From Paraburkholderia franconis (GTDB taxonomy: Bacteria > Pseudomonadota > Gammaproteobacteria > Burkholderiales > Burkholderiaceae): a DNA stretch of 64,000 nucleotides. The stretch covers positions 163,840 to 227,839 of the forward strand of contig NZ_WHNP01000009.1 of assembly GCF_009362735.1 (NCBI RefSeq), in the 5' to 3' direction. This document shows, piece by piece, positions 1 through 9,164 of this stretch. The position numbers and the translations under genes are program-made. Each line of letters opens with the position of its first letter. The first letter of the stretch is position 1. The notes under the pieces were generated by a model. That model was not told where the DNA came from, searched no databases, and saw only the letters and a list, made by a program, of their open reading frames with translations.

Positions 1-3000
1 CACGGCCGCCTGCGATGGAGCGAACGGTCCCACGTCCGCTGCATACGCGTTGGCAGTAGAACGGGTGAGGCCGATCAGCGTCAACGGACCGGCAATCATC
101 GAACCCGTACCCGACGCTCCGTTACCGCCCACGGGTTGCATACCTGGGAACGCACCCAGCATCGCCCGATTGACGCAGATACTGCTCGCCTGCGACAACG
201 ACAGCAGCGTACCCGCCGCTTCGTTGATGCGGGTGTGCAAGCCCTGCACGCCGCTGCCCAATCCGTTCAACGCCTTGATGAGCGCTTCCATATTGCCGGT
301 TTCGTAGCGCACGACATGCAGGATGGGCCCCGTTATCGACGGGTCGATTGCGGTAAGCGATCCGATATCGCCGATATCCGCGATCGTGGGCGCGACGAAA
401 TTTCCATTGCCGGCGCCCGCGCCCAGCTTGCCCCGTGTAATCCGGAAGCCGCGACGCTTCAGCTGCTCGATGTATGTGTCAGCACTATCGCGCGCCTTGC
501 GCGTGGCCATCGGCCCGATGTCTGTCGCACCGTTCAGCGGGTCGCCCGTGTTGCGCTCGCTGAGCATGCCGCTGAGCATGCGCAGCACCTTGTCTGCCGT
601 CGAGTCCTGCAGGCACAGGATTCGTAGCGACGACGCCGCTTGTCCCGCCGATTTGAACGCGGAGACGATAGCGTCCGAGATGACCTGCTCTGGCAAAGCC
701 GAACTGTCGACGATCATCGAGTTGACCGAACCATAGGTGGCAATGAACCTGGCCGGCCGTGCGGCAGCAGAGAGTTGCACAGCGATGGCACGGGCCACCT
801 CACGCGAACCCGCACAAAGAACTGCAGCCACACGTTGATCGGATAAGAGCGCTTTACCCACCGTCGCGCGATCACCCAAGGCGAGCTGAAGCGCATCCTG
901 AGGAACGCCCGCGCCGTGGAAGACTCTCGTGGCTTCGAATGCGATCAGCGAAGCGTCCGACGACGGCTTCGCGATAACAGCGTTGCCGGCCGCGAGGGCA
1001 GCCGATACATGCCCGACGAACGAGCTCAGCGGACACGCCGAAGGCGTGAGACTGATGACGGTTCCCAGCGGCTGTGCGTCTGACAAGGCCCTGTCGCTCG
1101 TCAGCTGGAACGCGTACAACCGGCACAGGTTGACGGCGGTGCGGACCTCTTCCACCGCCTCCGAAAGCGTTGCTCCGTTTTCGAGCGACAACAGTGCGCC
1201 AATTCTCGACGCGTTGGCTTCCAGGTCACTCGCAACCCGTTCGAGAACTTCAGCGCGGCTGGCCGCCGTTCTGAGACCCCAGGTGGAAACGGCCTGACCT
1301 GCAGCGTCCAGCGCTCGTGCCACACTGCTCAACTTGCAGCTGGCGAAAGTTCCAATAGCCTCGGCGAGATTACCCGCGCTATAGACCACGGCAGTCGATC
1401 CGGATTTGGCATCTCCTGCTTCCGCGAGCAACGAATGCGCGTTCACGCGGTTCGACCGGATTTCCGCCACCGCTCGCTCGAACTCCGGCGCCCCGGAAAA
1501 ATTCAGGGCCGCCGCGTTGACACGGCCCGGCAACAGATTGCGCGGCGATGCGATGCCGGCGTGCGGCTTACCGCCCGTTCTCGCTGCCTTTGCGACAGGA
1601 TCCTCGACGATGTCGGAAATGCTGACGGCGGGATCGACGATCTGATTGACGAACGAAGAGTTCGCGCCATTCTCCAGCAGACGGCGGACAAGGTAAGCAA
1701 GCAAGGTCGCGTGCGGCCCGACGGGCGCGTAGATGCGGCACGGACGGTTCAGTTTGGCGGCCCCTACTACCTGATCGTATACGGTCTCGCCCATCCCATG
1801 CAGACACTGGAACTCGTAGTCCTTGTCCCCGGCAAGCGTATGCACTGCCGCGACTGTGAACGCGTTATGCGACGCGAACTGCGGGAAGATGGCATCCGGT
1901 GCGTTGAGCAAGGCTTTTGCGCACGCGATGTAGCTGACATCCGAATGCACTTTACGCGTGAACACCGGGTAGCCCGCCGCGCCGGCATCCTGTGCGAGCT
2001 TGATTTCCGTATCCCAGTAAGCGCCCTTGACCAGACGGATATTGATCCGTCGCCCGTTGGCGCGAGCGAGCGCGATGATCCAGTCCGCCACTGCCCTGCC
2101 GCGCTTCTGATACGCCTGCAACGAAATCCCGATACCGTTCCAGCCCTTCAGGCCTGGCTCGGCGCACAGACGCTCCAGCATCTCCAGTGTCAGGTCGAAT
2201 CGCGCTGACTCCTCCTGGTCGAGGTGGAAGCCAATGCCGTACTGCTTCGCGATCTGTGCGAGTTGCAGCAGTCGCGGATACATCTCGTCCAATACCCTGT
2301 CGCGTTGCGCCAGCTCATACCGGGGATGCAAGCCTGAGATCTTGACCGAAACGCCAGGCCCGTCAATCGGTCCCTTTCCCTTCGCTTCCTTCCCGATCGC
2401 TTCAATGGCATGGCGGTACGACTCGAAATACGCCTGTGCATCCTCATCCGTGAGCGCCGCTTCGCCGAGCATGTCGTAGGTGTACCGGTATCCGCCCGAC
2501 TCGCGCCCCTTCGCCACGCCAATCGCCTCTTCAATCGTCTGGCCGGTGACGAACTGCTTGCCAAGCATCCGCATCGCGTACGCGACGCCAGCGCGCACCA
2601 CCGCCTCCCCACCCTTGCGAACGACGCGCGAGAGCGCTTCCGCGAGCGCGTTCTCGTCAGGTTGCTTCAGGAGCTTCCCGGTGAAAAGCAGACCCCAGGC
2701 CGTGGCGTTGACGAACAGCGACGGGGATTTGCCGATATGCGCGCGCCAGTCCGCGTCGACGATCTTGTCCCGGATAAGCTGGTTGCGGGTCTCTGTGTCG
2801 GGAATCCGAAGCATCGCCTCGGCGAGGCACATCAGCGCGATGCCCTCGCGACTGTCGAGCGAGAACTCCTGCGTCAGGAGATCGACGCCGCCCGCGTTGA
2901 TACGCGCGTCACGCACGCCCTGGGCGAGTCGTGCGGCAAGAGCCTGCGCCTTGGCGAGCGTCGGCGCATCCATGCGCGCCTCTTCGATCAGCCCGCGCAC

Positions 3001-3099
3001 AACGACATCCTCGGCAAGCGCAGAGGCGTCGCGAATGCGCTGACGCAGTGTTTGAAGGTCTGCCGTGCCGCTTTGCATCGATTGGATTTCCGACAGCAT
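1..3099 (-). CDS. putA: PutA-like proline dehydrogenase with degenerate aldehyde dehydrogenase domain (3' end beyond window)
   Basis: It oxidises L-proline to pyrroline-5-carboxylate with FAD. The frame is open for 1033 codons and runs off the left edge. The start ATG at 3099 has AGGTAA upstream. There is no N-terminal ribbon-helix-helix domain, so it is unlikely to be an autorepressor. The proline dehydrogenase domain (about residues 160-480) is intact: K253 in VKISGLHPRYE, RLVKGAYWD near 354-362, and the substrate-binding RRLLENGAN arginines at 472-473. The ALDH domain (about 550-1020) keeps its fold signature but has Ala688 for the oxyanion Asn of PWNFP, Thr788 for the Glu of ETGG, Ala822 for the nucleophilic Cys of GQRCSA, and Ser921 for the NAD-binding Glu of EVFGP. 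I infer this half is catalytically dead and that the intact PruA in the same operon supplies the second step. It is the last gene seen of the leftward operon. Confidence 0.9.
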   Translation of the reverse strand, partial: MLSEIQSMQSGTADLQTLRQRIRDASALAEDVVVRGLIEEARMDAPTLAKAQALAARLAQGVRDARINAGGVDLLTQEFSLDSREGIALMCLAEAMLRIPDTETRNQLIRDKIVDADWRAHIGKSPSLFVNATAWGLLFTGKLLKQPDENALAEALSRVVRKGGEAVVRAGVAYAMRMLGKQFVTGQTIEEAIGVAKGRESGGYRYTYDMLGEAALTDEDAQAYFESYRHAIEAIGKEAKGKGPIDGPGVSVKISGLHPRYELAQRDRVLDEMYPRLLQLAQIAKQYGIGFHLDQEESARFDLTLEMLERLCAEPGLKGWNGIGISLQAYQKRGRAVADWIIALARANGRRINIRLVKGAYWDTEIKLAQDAGAAGYPVFTRKVHSDVSYIACAKALLNAPDAIFPQFASHNAFTVAAVHTLAGDKDYEFQCLHGMGETVYDQVVGAAKLNRPCRIYAPVGPHATLLAYLVRRLLENGANSSFVNQIVDPAVSISDIVEDPVAKAARTGGKPHAGIASPRNLLPGRVNAAALNFSGAPEFERAVAEIRSNRVNAHSLLAEAGDAKSGSTAVVYSAGNLAEAIGTFASCKLSSVARALDAAGQAVSTWGLRTAASRAEVLERVASDLEANASRIGALLSLENGATLSEAVEEVRTAVNLCRLYAFQLTSDRALSDAQPLGTVISLTPSACPLSSFVGHVSAALAAGNAVIAKPSSDASLIAFEATRVFHGAGVPQDALQLALGDRATVGKALLSDQRVAAVLCAGSREVARAIAVQLSAAARPARFIATYGSVNSMIVDSSALPEQVISDAIVSAFKSAGQAASSLRILCLQDSTADKVLRMLSGMLSERNTGDPLNGATDIGPMATRKARDSADTYIEQLKRRGFRITRGKLGAGAGNGNFVAPTIADIGDIGSLTAIDPSITGPILHVVRYETGNMEALIKALNGLGSGVQGLHTRINEAAGTLLSLSQASSICVNRAMLGAFPGMQPVGGNGASGTGSMIAGPLTLIGLTRSTANAYAADVGPFAPSQAAV

Positions 3100-3140
3100 G
3101 ATGAAGTTACCTGATGAATGCTTGTTTGTTGACCGATTGA

Positions 3141-3986
3141 TCAGAACTGGTTGGCCGTTCCACGCAGACGCTCTGTTCTGCGCCGCAGTAATTCGAGCGT
3201 GATGAGCAGCAGCGTCGAAATGACGACGAGTACGCTTGCCACGGCCAGGATGGTGGGACTGAGTTGCTCACGGATACCGGCCCACATTTGCCGCGGTACC
3301 GTTCGCTGGTCAGTGCCCGTCAGGAAGAGAGCGACGACAATCTCATCGAATGAGGTTGCGAACGCGAACAGCGCACCCGAGATCACGCCAGGCGCAATGA
3401 TGGGAAGCTTCACCTGCATGAAAACGCGCAGCGGCGACGCACCCAGGCTGCGGCCTGCCCGCGACAGCGTTTCGTTAAAGCCTGCGAGCGTCGCCGTAAC
3501 GGTGACGACGACAAACGGCACCCCAAGCGCGGCGTGCGCCAGGATCAGACCGGTCAGGCTGTTGACAAGACCGAAGGGACTGAAGGCAAAGTAGACGCCG
3601 ACTGCCGTAATGATCAACGGAACGATCATCGGCGAAACAAGAATGCCCGTAATCAGCGCCCTTCCCTTCAGGCGTGGATGAGTCAACCCGAGGGACGCCG
3701 TAACGCCCAGCGTGGTCGCGAGCAGTGTCGAGACAACGCCCACAATCAGCGTATTTTTCAGCGCCAGCATCCATTCCGCGCTATTCAGAAAGTCCTGGTA
3801 CCAGCGCAGGCTCACGCCCGGCATCGGATAGGTGAAGTACGGTTGCGAGTTGAACGACAGCGGCATCACAACCAGGATCGGGGAAATCAGAAACACCAGT
3901 ACCGCCACCGACAGGACCACATGCGCCCACCGTCCCAGACGTCCCCAGATCGTTACATATGCTGGAAAACTGAACATTTTGATCAC
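3141..3986 (-). CDS. ABC transporter permease, PotC-type
   Basis: This 281-residue inner-membrane permease has about six hydrophobic segments and the BPD permease loop around GRSLGASPLRVF, which contacts the ATPase. It matches the PotC/YdcV branch of the spermidine/putrescine-type importers. It overlaps the upstream PotB-type permease gene by 4 bp (ATGA), so translation is probably coupled, and it ends 41 bp before putA. PotC-type permeases in this setting can carry polyamines, amino acids or quaternary amines. The context points to proline or a proline derivative, but the sequence does not show the substrate. A periplasmic binding protein for the system was not found in the window. Confidence 0.88.
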   Translation of the reverse strand: MIKMFSFPAYVTIWGRLGRWAHVVLSVAVLVFLISPILVVMPLSFNSQPYFTYPMPGVSLRWYQDFLNSAEWMLALKNTLIVGVVSTLLATTLGVTASLGLTHPRLKGRALITGILVSPMIVPLIITAVGVYFAFSPFGLVNSLTGLILAHAALGVPFVVVTVTATLAGFNETLSRAGRSLGASPLRVFMQVKLPIIAPGVISGALFAFATSFDEIVVALFLTGTDQRTVPRQMWAGIREQLSPTILAVASVLVVISTLLLITLELLRRRTERLRGTANQF

Positions 3987-5266
3987 CCCAACTTGACGCC
4001 GGCGCCGCCGGTCATGCGGACAAACACGCCGTAAATCAGCAGCACCCCTGCAAGCAGAATGGACGCCAGCGCGCTTGCCAATCCCCAGTTCAACGTGTTG
4101 TTGACATGATTTGCGATGTAGTAGCTGGCCAGTTGATCATCCGGGCCGCCGACGATGGCTGGCGTGATGTAGTAGCCGACGGCGAGAATGAACGTCAGCA
4201 TGCCTGCCGCGCCGACACCCGGAAGCGTCTGCGGGAAATACGCCTGGAAGAACGAGCGGATCGGACCCGCGCCAAGTGAACGTGCCGCTTTCATGTAGAT
4301 GTTCGGCACGCCCTTCATCACCGAATAGAGCGACAGGATCGCGTACGGCAGCAGAATGTGGGTCATCGCAACGAGTACGCCGAAACGGTTGTAGATCAGC
4401 GGTAACTCGTGGTCCGTCAACCCCAGGTGCTTGAGCACGTCATTGATCACGCCGTGAGTCTGGAGTACCACCACCCAGGCAGTCGTCCGCACCAGGATCG
4501 ACGTCCAGAAGGGCAACAGAACCATGATCATGAACAGGTTGCTGTAGCGTGCCGGTATGTTGGCGAGGAAAAATGCAACCGGGTATCCGAACAGCAGACA
4601 GAGCGCGCTGACCGCAATGCTCACCCAGGCGGTCCGAACGAAAACATCGACGTAGAGCCGCTCGCTCTCGCTCTGGCGCACGATCGCGCCGTGACTGTCG
4701 CGTTTGAAGTCGAATGCCTTCAGGTAGTAGCCCAACGTCCACGGCGACGAAGCGTATTTGAGCGTGGACCACGCAGCGATCTCATCCCAGCGGGCGTCGA
4801 TCGCGGTGAGGCGCTGATGCCATGATCCTGTGCTTTCATCGCCGAGGCGACGAGCCGTCTTCATGAGCAGGCTCCGCATTCCGGCTTCATCGTAGTTCAG
4901 TCGCGATGCGATCCGGCTCACTCCCTCGCTTCCCTTTGCCGCAAGGAGATCATGAGCGAACGCGTCATACACCTGTTCCCCCGGCAGCTTGTCTCCGCTC
5001 GGTTCCCATTCCCGAAGCAGCGCGGATGCGTGCGGCATCTCCTGGGAGAGCGTCGGGTCCCTGAAGCTCTTCATCAGCAGGCTGCCGATGGGAACCAGGA
5101 AGGTGACAAGGAGGAAGACCAGCAGCGGCGCGACCAGAAGGAAAGCTTTCACGCGCTCGGTGCGTTCCGCGCTGCGCAGCTTTGCCTTGAGACTTTTCGA
5201 GTCCTTCACGGTCAGTTGCGGTGACGGGTCTGCGGGCACTGCCATATCGTGGGGAAGTATCATCAT
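3983..5266 (-). CDS. ABC transporter permease, PotB-type, with large periplasmic insertion
   Basis: This permease has about 427 residues from the ATG at 5266. A TTG at 5305 with GAGGAGG close downstream makes the start uncertain. The first membrane segment (about residues 42-65) is followed by a soluble stretch of about 150 residues rich in charged residues before the remaining membrane segments begin near residue 210. The standard PotB fold then follows, with the EAA-like loop KAARSLGAGPIRSFF. Typical PotB proteins are about 285 residues, so the insertion accounts for the extra length. The insertion should face the periplasm by the usual topology. It forms the importer with the adjacent PotC-type permease and the PotA-type ATPase. 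A 290-bp gap separates its start from the ATPase gene upstream. Confidence 0.87.
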   Translation of the reverse strand: MMILPHDMAVPADPSPQLTVKDSKSLKAKLRSAERTERVKAFLLVAPLLVFLLVTFLVPIGSLLMKSFRDPTLSQEMPHASALLREWEPSGDKLPGEQVYDAFAHDLLAAKGSEGVSRIASRLNYDEAGMRSLLMKTARRLGDESTGSWHQRLTAIDARWDEIAAWSTLKYASSPWTLGYYLKAFDFKRDSHGAIVRQSESERLYVDVFVRTAWVSIAVSALCLLFGYPVAFFLANIPARYSNLFMIMVLLPFWTSILVRTTAWVVVLQTHGVINDVLKHLGLTDHELPLIYNRFGVLVAMTHILLPYAILSLYSVMKGVPNIYMKAARSLGAGPIRSFFQAYFPQTLPGVGAAGMLTFILAVGYYITPAIVGGPDDQLASYYIANHVNNTLNWGLASALASILLAGVLLIYGVFVRMTGGAGVKLG

Positions 5267-5556
5267 CGTCCAGCGGCTAGCGCCGCGTCCTCCTCGTCCT
5301 TTCAAACCAAACTTTCGTATCCGGATGGCACAACGGCCGCCATCCGATGCAATCTTTCAAGGAAAAGCCGGGTAGCCTGCTGTTCCTGCAAAAAGGCAGC
5401 CTTTGGTGGAAATGCGGCACGGGCGTCCGTTGAAACTCGTTCGCCTCGCATCGCCCCGACGCACACCGCCCGGGTTTCAGTCTCCACTAGTTGTACTAAT
5501 TTTTTCCTTGTGTTCCCGCGTGCGTCATGTCGATTCGCTACGCGGTGTTCAGTCAG

Positions 5557-6633
5557 TTACTGCAACGCGCGGCAGCATTCCGCCATCCATCCGACGTGTA
5601 CCGAGTCGCCAATACGCAACTGACGCGCGACGCCGTTGTTCGGCAGCTTCACGATGAAGTCGTTTCTGCCGCACACCTGCATGACCACGCGAAGATGATC
5701 GCCGTAGTAGATGAGATCCTTGACACCGCCCTGGAAGACGTTGTCACAGTTCTTTGCCTGATCGCCGACCGTCACCCGTTCCGGTCGCAAGGAGATGCTG
5801 GCGGAGCCAGTCCCGCGAACACTCGGGCCAGCGAATGCATGGATGTTCTGTCCGCTTTCCAGCTTGACCGTACAACGCTCGCGATCCACGGACGCAACCG
5901 TTCCAAGCAGTTCATTGCTTTCGCCGATGAAGCGGGCGACAAATGCGTTCTCAGGGTTCTCATACAGTGCAGGCGGCGGCGCGAGCTGCTGGATGATGCC
6001 GTTGTTGAAGACAGCAATCCGGTCGGACATGGTCATCGCCTCGCCCTGATCGTGAGTGACATACACGACGGTCAAACCGCTCTGCTCATGAATCTGCTTG
6101 ATCTCGTATTGCATCTGCTCGCGAAGCTGTTTGTCGAGCGCGCCAAGCGGCTCGTCCATCAGCACCAGCGCCGGTTCGAACACAAGCGCCCGCGCGACAG
6201 CGATCCGTTGCTGCTGCCCGCCCGAGAGCTGCGCCGGCATGCGATTGGCGAACTTTTCCATGTTCACCATGTTGAGCGCGCGCTTCACCTTTCGCGCGAT
6301 CTCGTCCTTCGACACTTTCCGCACCTTCAACGGAAAGGCGAGGTTCTCCGCCACTGACTTGTGCGGAAAGAGCGCGTAGCTCTGGAACACCATGCCAATG
6401 TTGCGGCGCTCCGGCGGAATACGGTTGATCGGCTTCCCCTGAAGCAGGATTTCGCCATGTGTTGCGGTCTCAAAGCCCGCGAGCATCATGAGACACGTTG
6501 TCTTTCCAGAGCCTGACGGCCCGAGCATCGTCAAGAACTCACCCTCCTGAATCTCGAGGTTGAGATTTTTGACGACAAGCGTCTCGCCGTCGTACGTCTT
6601 CTGAACATTCTTGAAAGAGACAATGGTAGACAT
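5557..6633 (-). CDS. ABC transporter ATP-binding protein, PotA-type
   Basis: This 358-residue ATPase energises the PotB/PotC-type importer. Walker A is GPSGSGKTT (about residues 39-47), the signature is LSGGQQQR, and Walker B/D-loop is LLMDEPLGALD-like (ALVLMDEPLGALD). The C-terminal third carries the TOBE-type regulatory domain usual for PotA, UgpC and FbpC. TGAGGAAATGTC precedes the ATG at 6633, a good ribosome site. The gene lies 31 bp downstream of pruA and is probably co-transcribed. All nucleotide-binding motifs look intact. Confidence 0.9.
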   Translation of the reverse strand: MSTIVSFKNVQKTYDGETLVVKNLNLEIQEGEFLTMLGPSGSGKTTCLMMLAGFETATHGEILLQGKPINRIPPERRNIGMVFQSYALFPHKSVAENLAFPLKVRKVSKDEIARKVKRALNMVNMEKFANRMPAQLSGGQQQRIAVARALVFEPALVLMDEPLGALDKQLREQMQYEIKQIHEQSGLTVVYVTHDQGEAMTMSDRIAVFNNGIIQQLAPPPALYENPENAFVARFIGESNELLGTVASVDRERCTVKLESGQNIHAFAGPSVRGTGSASISLRPERVTVGDQAKNCDNVFQGGVKDLIYYGDHLRVVMQVCGRNDFIVKLPNNGVARQLRIGDSVHVGWMAECCRALQ

Positions 6634-6664
6634 GACATTTCCTCAGGAGAAGCCGGAATCAGAG

Positions 6665-8275
6665 TTAAGCGCCGAACTGCCAGTCGCGCGGGGGCAGATA
6701 CGTTTCCTTGACCACGCGCGGGGATGCCCAGCGCAGAAGATTGAGGTAGGAGCCTGCCTTGTCGTTCGTTCCGCTGGCGCGACCGCCGCCGAACGGTTGC
6801 TGGCCGATCATCGCGCCCGTCGGCTTGTCATTCAGATAGAGGTTGCCCGCTGCGTTGATCAGAACCTGCTCTGCGCGATGCAGGGCGAAGCGGTCGGTGC
6901 AGAAGATCGAACCCGTCAATGCATACGGGCTGGTCGAATCGATCAGTTGCAGCGTCTCTTCCCAGTTCGCATCGTCATATACGAAGACTGAAAGAACGGG
7001 ACCGAAGAGTTCTTCTTTCATCAGCGCGTGCTTCGGGTCGCTCACTTCCAATACCGTCGGCTCGACGAAATAGCCCGGCTCCGACCACGTCTTCCCGCCA
7101 GACACGATCTTGACGCTCGCGTCTTCCCTGGCCGCTGCCAGCACCCGGCTCAACTTCTGGTGCGAGGCCTGGGAGATCACAGCGCCCATGAAGGTATCGA
7201 ACTGCGCGACATCGCCGACTTTCAGCTGCGCGAGCCGGTCGCGCATTTCCTGGCTCACCGCCGTCCAGAGACTGCGCGGGATATAGGCGCGCGACGCCGC
7301 GCTGCACTTCTGGCCTTGATACTCGAACGCGCCGCGAATCAATGCGATTGCGATTTCCGATGCATTCGCCGATGGGTGCGCCAGAACGAAGTCCTTACCG
7401 CCCGTCTCGCCCACGAGTCGCGGAATGGTGCGGAAGCTGTCCACTTTCGACGCAACGCCCTTCCAGAGCGACTGGAACACAGCCGACGACCCGGTAAAGT
7501 GAATGCCCGCCAGGTCCGGCGACGACAGAGCAACACGCGTGGTCAACTCGGCATCGCCGGGGACGAAGTTGATCACACCCGGCGGCAGCCCGGCTTCTTC
7601 CAGCGCTTCGTAGAAGATCCAGTTCGCGAGCGCCGACTTCTCCGACGGCTTCCAGAGAACCGTATTGCCCATGACGGCCGGTGCCGTCGTCAGGTTCGCG
7701 CCGATCGCCGTGAAATTGAAAGGCGACGCCGCGTAGACGAAGCCTTCCAACGGGCGCCAGTCCGCGCGATTGACAGCGGTGGGAACCGACATCGGCTGCT
7801 CCGCATACACGCGTTGCGCGTTATATGCGTTAAAGCGCAGGAAATCGATCAATTCGCATGCGCTGTCGGGCTCCGCCTGATCGATCGTCTTGCTTTGCCC
7901 GAGCATCGTGGCCGCATTGATCCGCATGCGCGAACGTGTCGCCACGATGTCGGCGGCCCGATGAAGGATCGTCGCGCGGCTCGCATGCGTCAAGCTTGCC
8001 CACTCCTTCGCGACAGACGCCGAACTCTTGATCGCTTCGCCGATCTGGCTTTCCGTTGGACGATGAATGCGCGCGAGTACACGCTGCGTGTCGTGCGGTG
8101 CGCGCACTTCGACGGTGTCGTTCGAGTAGTAGCGCTTACCACCAATTACTGTCGGAATATCGACTACTTCTCGTTGCTCCAGTGCTTTGGAAAGCTCTGC
8201 CGCAGCAGCGGTGCCGGGACGGAAACTCACTTCGGTTTCGTTTGCCGGCAACGGGAATTGTGGGCCTGAGATCAC
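6665..8275 (-). CDS. pruA: L-glutamate gamma-semialdehyde (pyrroline-5-carboxylate) dehydrogenase, stand-alone
   Basis: It oxidises glutamate-gamma-semialdehyde, the hydrolysed form of P5C, to glutamate with NAD. The GTG start at 8275 is chosen because AAGGAG lies 6 bp upstream; an ATG at 8299 has no such site. The product is 536 residues. The catalytic set is complete: Asn187 in SPFNF, Glu290 in GETGG, Cys324 in YQGQKCSA, EELFGP for NAD ribose binding, and QQPFGGGRASGTN near the end. It is the first gene of the operon that ends with a PutA whose own aldehyde dehydrogenase domain is inactivated, so this enzyme most likely carries the second step of proline oxidation. Confidence 0.92.
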   Translation of the reverse strand: MISGPQFPLPANETEVSFRPGTAAAAELSKALEQREVVDIPTVIGGKRYYSNDTVEVRAPHDTQRVLARIHRPTESQIGEAIKSSASVAKEWASLTHASRATILHRAADIVATRSRMRINAATMLGQSKTIDQAEPDSACELIDFLRFNAYNAQRVYAEQPMSVPTAVNRADWRPLEGFVYAASPFNFTAIGANLTTAPAVMGNTVLWKPSEKSALANWIFYEALEEAGLPPGVINFVPGDAELTTRVALSSPDLAGIHFTGSSAVFQSLWKGVASKVDSFRTIPRLVGETGGKDFVLAHPSANASEIAIALIRGAFEYQGQKCSAASRAYIPRSLWTAVSQEMRDRLAQLKVGDVAQFDTFMGAVISQASHQKLSRVLAAAREDASVKIVSGGKTWSEPGYFVEPTVLEVSDPKHALMKEELFGPVLSVFVYDDANWEETLQLIDSTSPYALTGSIFCTDRFALHRAEQVLINAAGNLYLNDKPTGAMIGQQPFGGGRASGTNDKAGSYLNLLRWASPRVVKETYLPPRDWQFGA

Positions 8276-8858
8276 GCTAACTCCTTTACAAAAAAGCAAT
8301 TGGGTCGGACTACGGGGAAGCGCAGGGCCTGCGGCTATCGACTTAAAGCGACACCTCTATTGGCCGTGTCACTCCTCAACGCTTTACCTCACTGCCGAGA
8401 GTAGTCTTTAAAGAAAATCCGGCTTACTGTTCAATCAAACGTTATGCTTTGGTTTCGCCCGTCGTTATGAAAGACATCTCGCCTTAACGACTGCACGACC
8501 GACGACATCAGGTTCTGTACGCCGATACGTGATTCACTCTGGTCGTAGACGGCATCTAACTTGAAGAACGAATGCCCTCGCTGCCAAAAGTGACGTGCGG
8601 GGCGATGGCCTCCTCGAACGCGATCCTCACGCCGTTCACCATGCCCAGGCCGATCGCGGCGTTCGTCGGCGGCGCGAATGCCCTGATCCTGGCTCCTGCT
8701 CAGCCGATGCCGACTGCCGCTTTCTGCGCAGACGGTCGCGGCGAGTGCAGACGATCAAGTCTCGAACATCTTGATCAGCGGTTCAGCAAAATAAGCGTCC
8801 AACGTGCAGGGCGTTCATCGGCGAAGATGCGGCGCTCCCGTCATCACGCTTTTTATAT

Positions 8859-8872
8859 TGAACATACGTTCA
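8859..8872. promoter_or_regulatory. Probable TetR operator, copy 1
   Basis: TGAACATACGTTCA has the arms TGAAC/GTTCA, extended here to TTGAAC/GTTCAA. The length and symmetry suit a TetR/BetI-type operator. It lies about 300 bp before the tetR start and about 585 bp before pruA. Confidence 0.6.
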
Positions 8873-9009
8873 ACCCATACCTGTTGCGACAACTATATAT
8901 CCGAACTCGATCCGATCAAAAATCCTTTTTTCGCCTATCTCATAGGGGAAAACACGATGACACAGACGATTTTGCGGGTTTTCACCTACTTGAATGCGCG
9001 CTGTTTTAG

Positions 9010-9023
9010 TGAACAATTGTTCA
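9010..9023. promoter_or_regulatory. Probable TetR operator, copy 2
   Basis: TGAACAATTGTTCA is a perfect 14-bp palindrome with the same arms as the other three copies. Its centre lies 151 bp from copy 1 and 58 bp from copy 3. Confidence 0.62.
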
Positions 9024-9067
9024 GCACGAAGGCGAGCGAGAGGGATATCGACTCGCATGCGGCGGAA

Positions 9068-9081
9068 TGAACAAACGTTCA
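9068..9081. promoter_or_regulatory. Probable TetR operator, copy 3
   Basis: TGAACAAACGTTCA ends 11 bp before the first candidate ATG (9093) of the tetR gene and 83 bp before the second (9165). That position fits autoregulation. Confidence 0.62.
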
Positions 9082-9164
9082 GATGCAGGTCGATGACTGA
9101 CGCCCGTGCGCCGCCTGTCAGCGGCGCACGGGCGAGGCTACTCAATCAACTGTGGAATCGGGAA

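Larger units (their letters stand above)
8276..9164. promoter_or_regulatory. Long regulatory intergenic region between pruA operon and tetR gene
   Basis: No convincing gene is present in these roughly 890 bases. Three copies of the palindrome TGAACAnnnGTTCA are present (8859, 9010, 9068). The stretch 8572-8757 has coding-like composition on both strands, including a minus-strand open stretch of about 43 codons without a recognisable product; it may be a relic. The promoters of the pruA operon and of the tetR gene must lie here, but no strong -35/-10 pair was clear. Confidence 0.6.

Noticed and set aside
8572..9009. Small protein gene of 145 codons in the pruA-tetR gap
   Set aside because: No ribosome site or recognisable domain, and the frame spans a palindromic operator; treated as regulatory or relic DNA.
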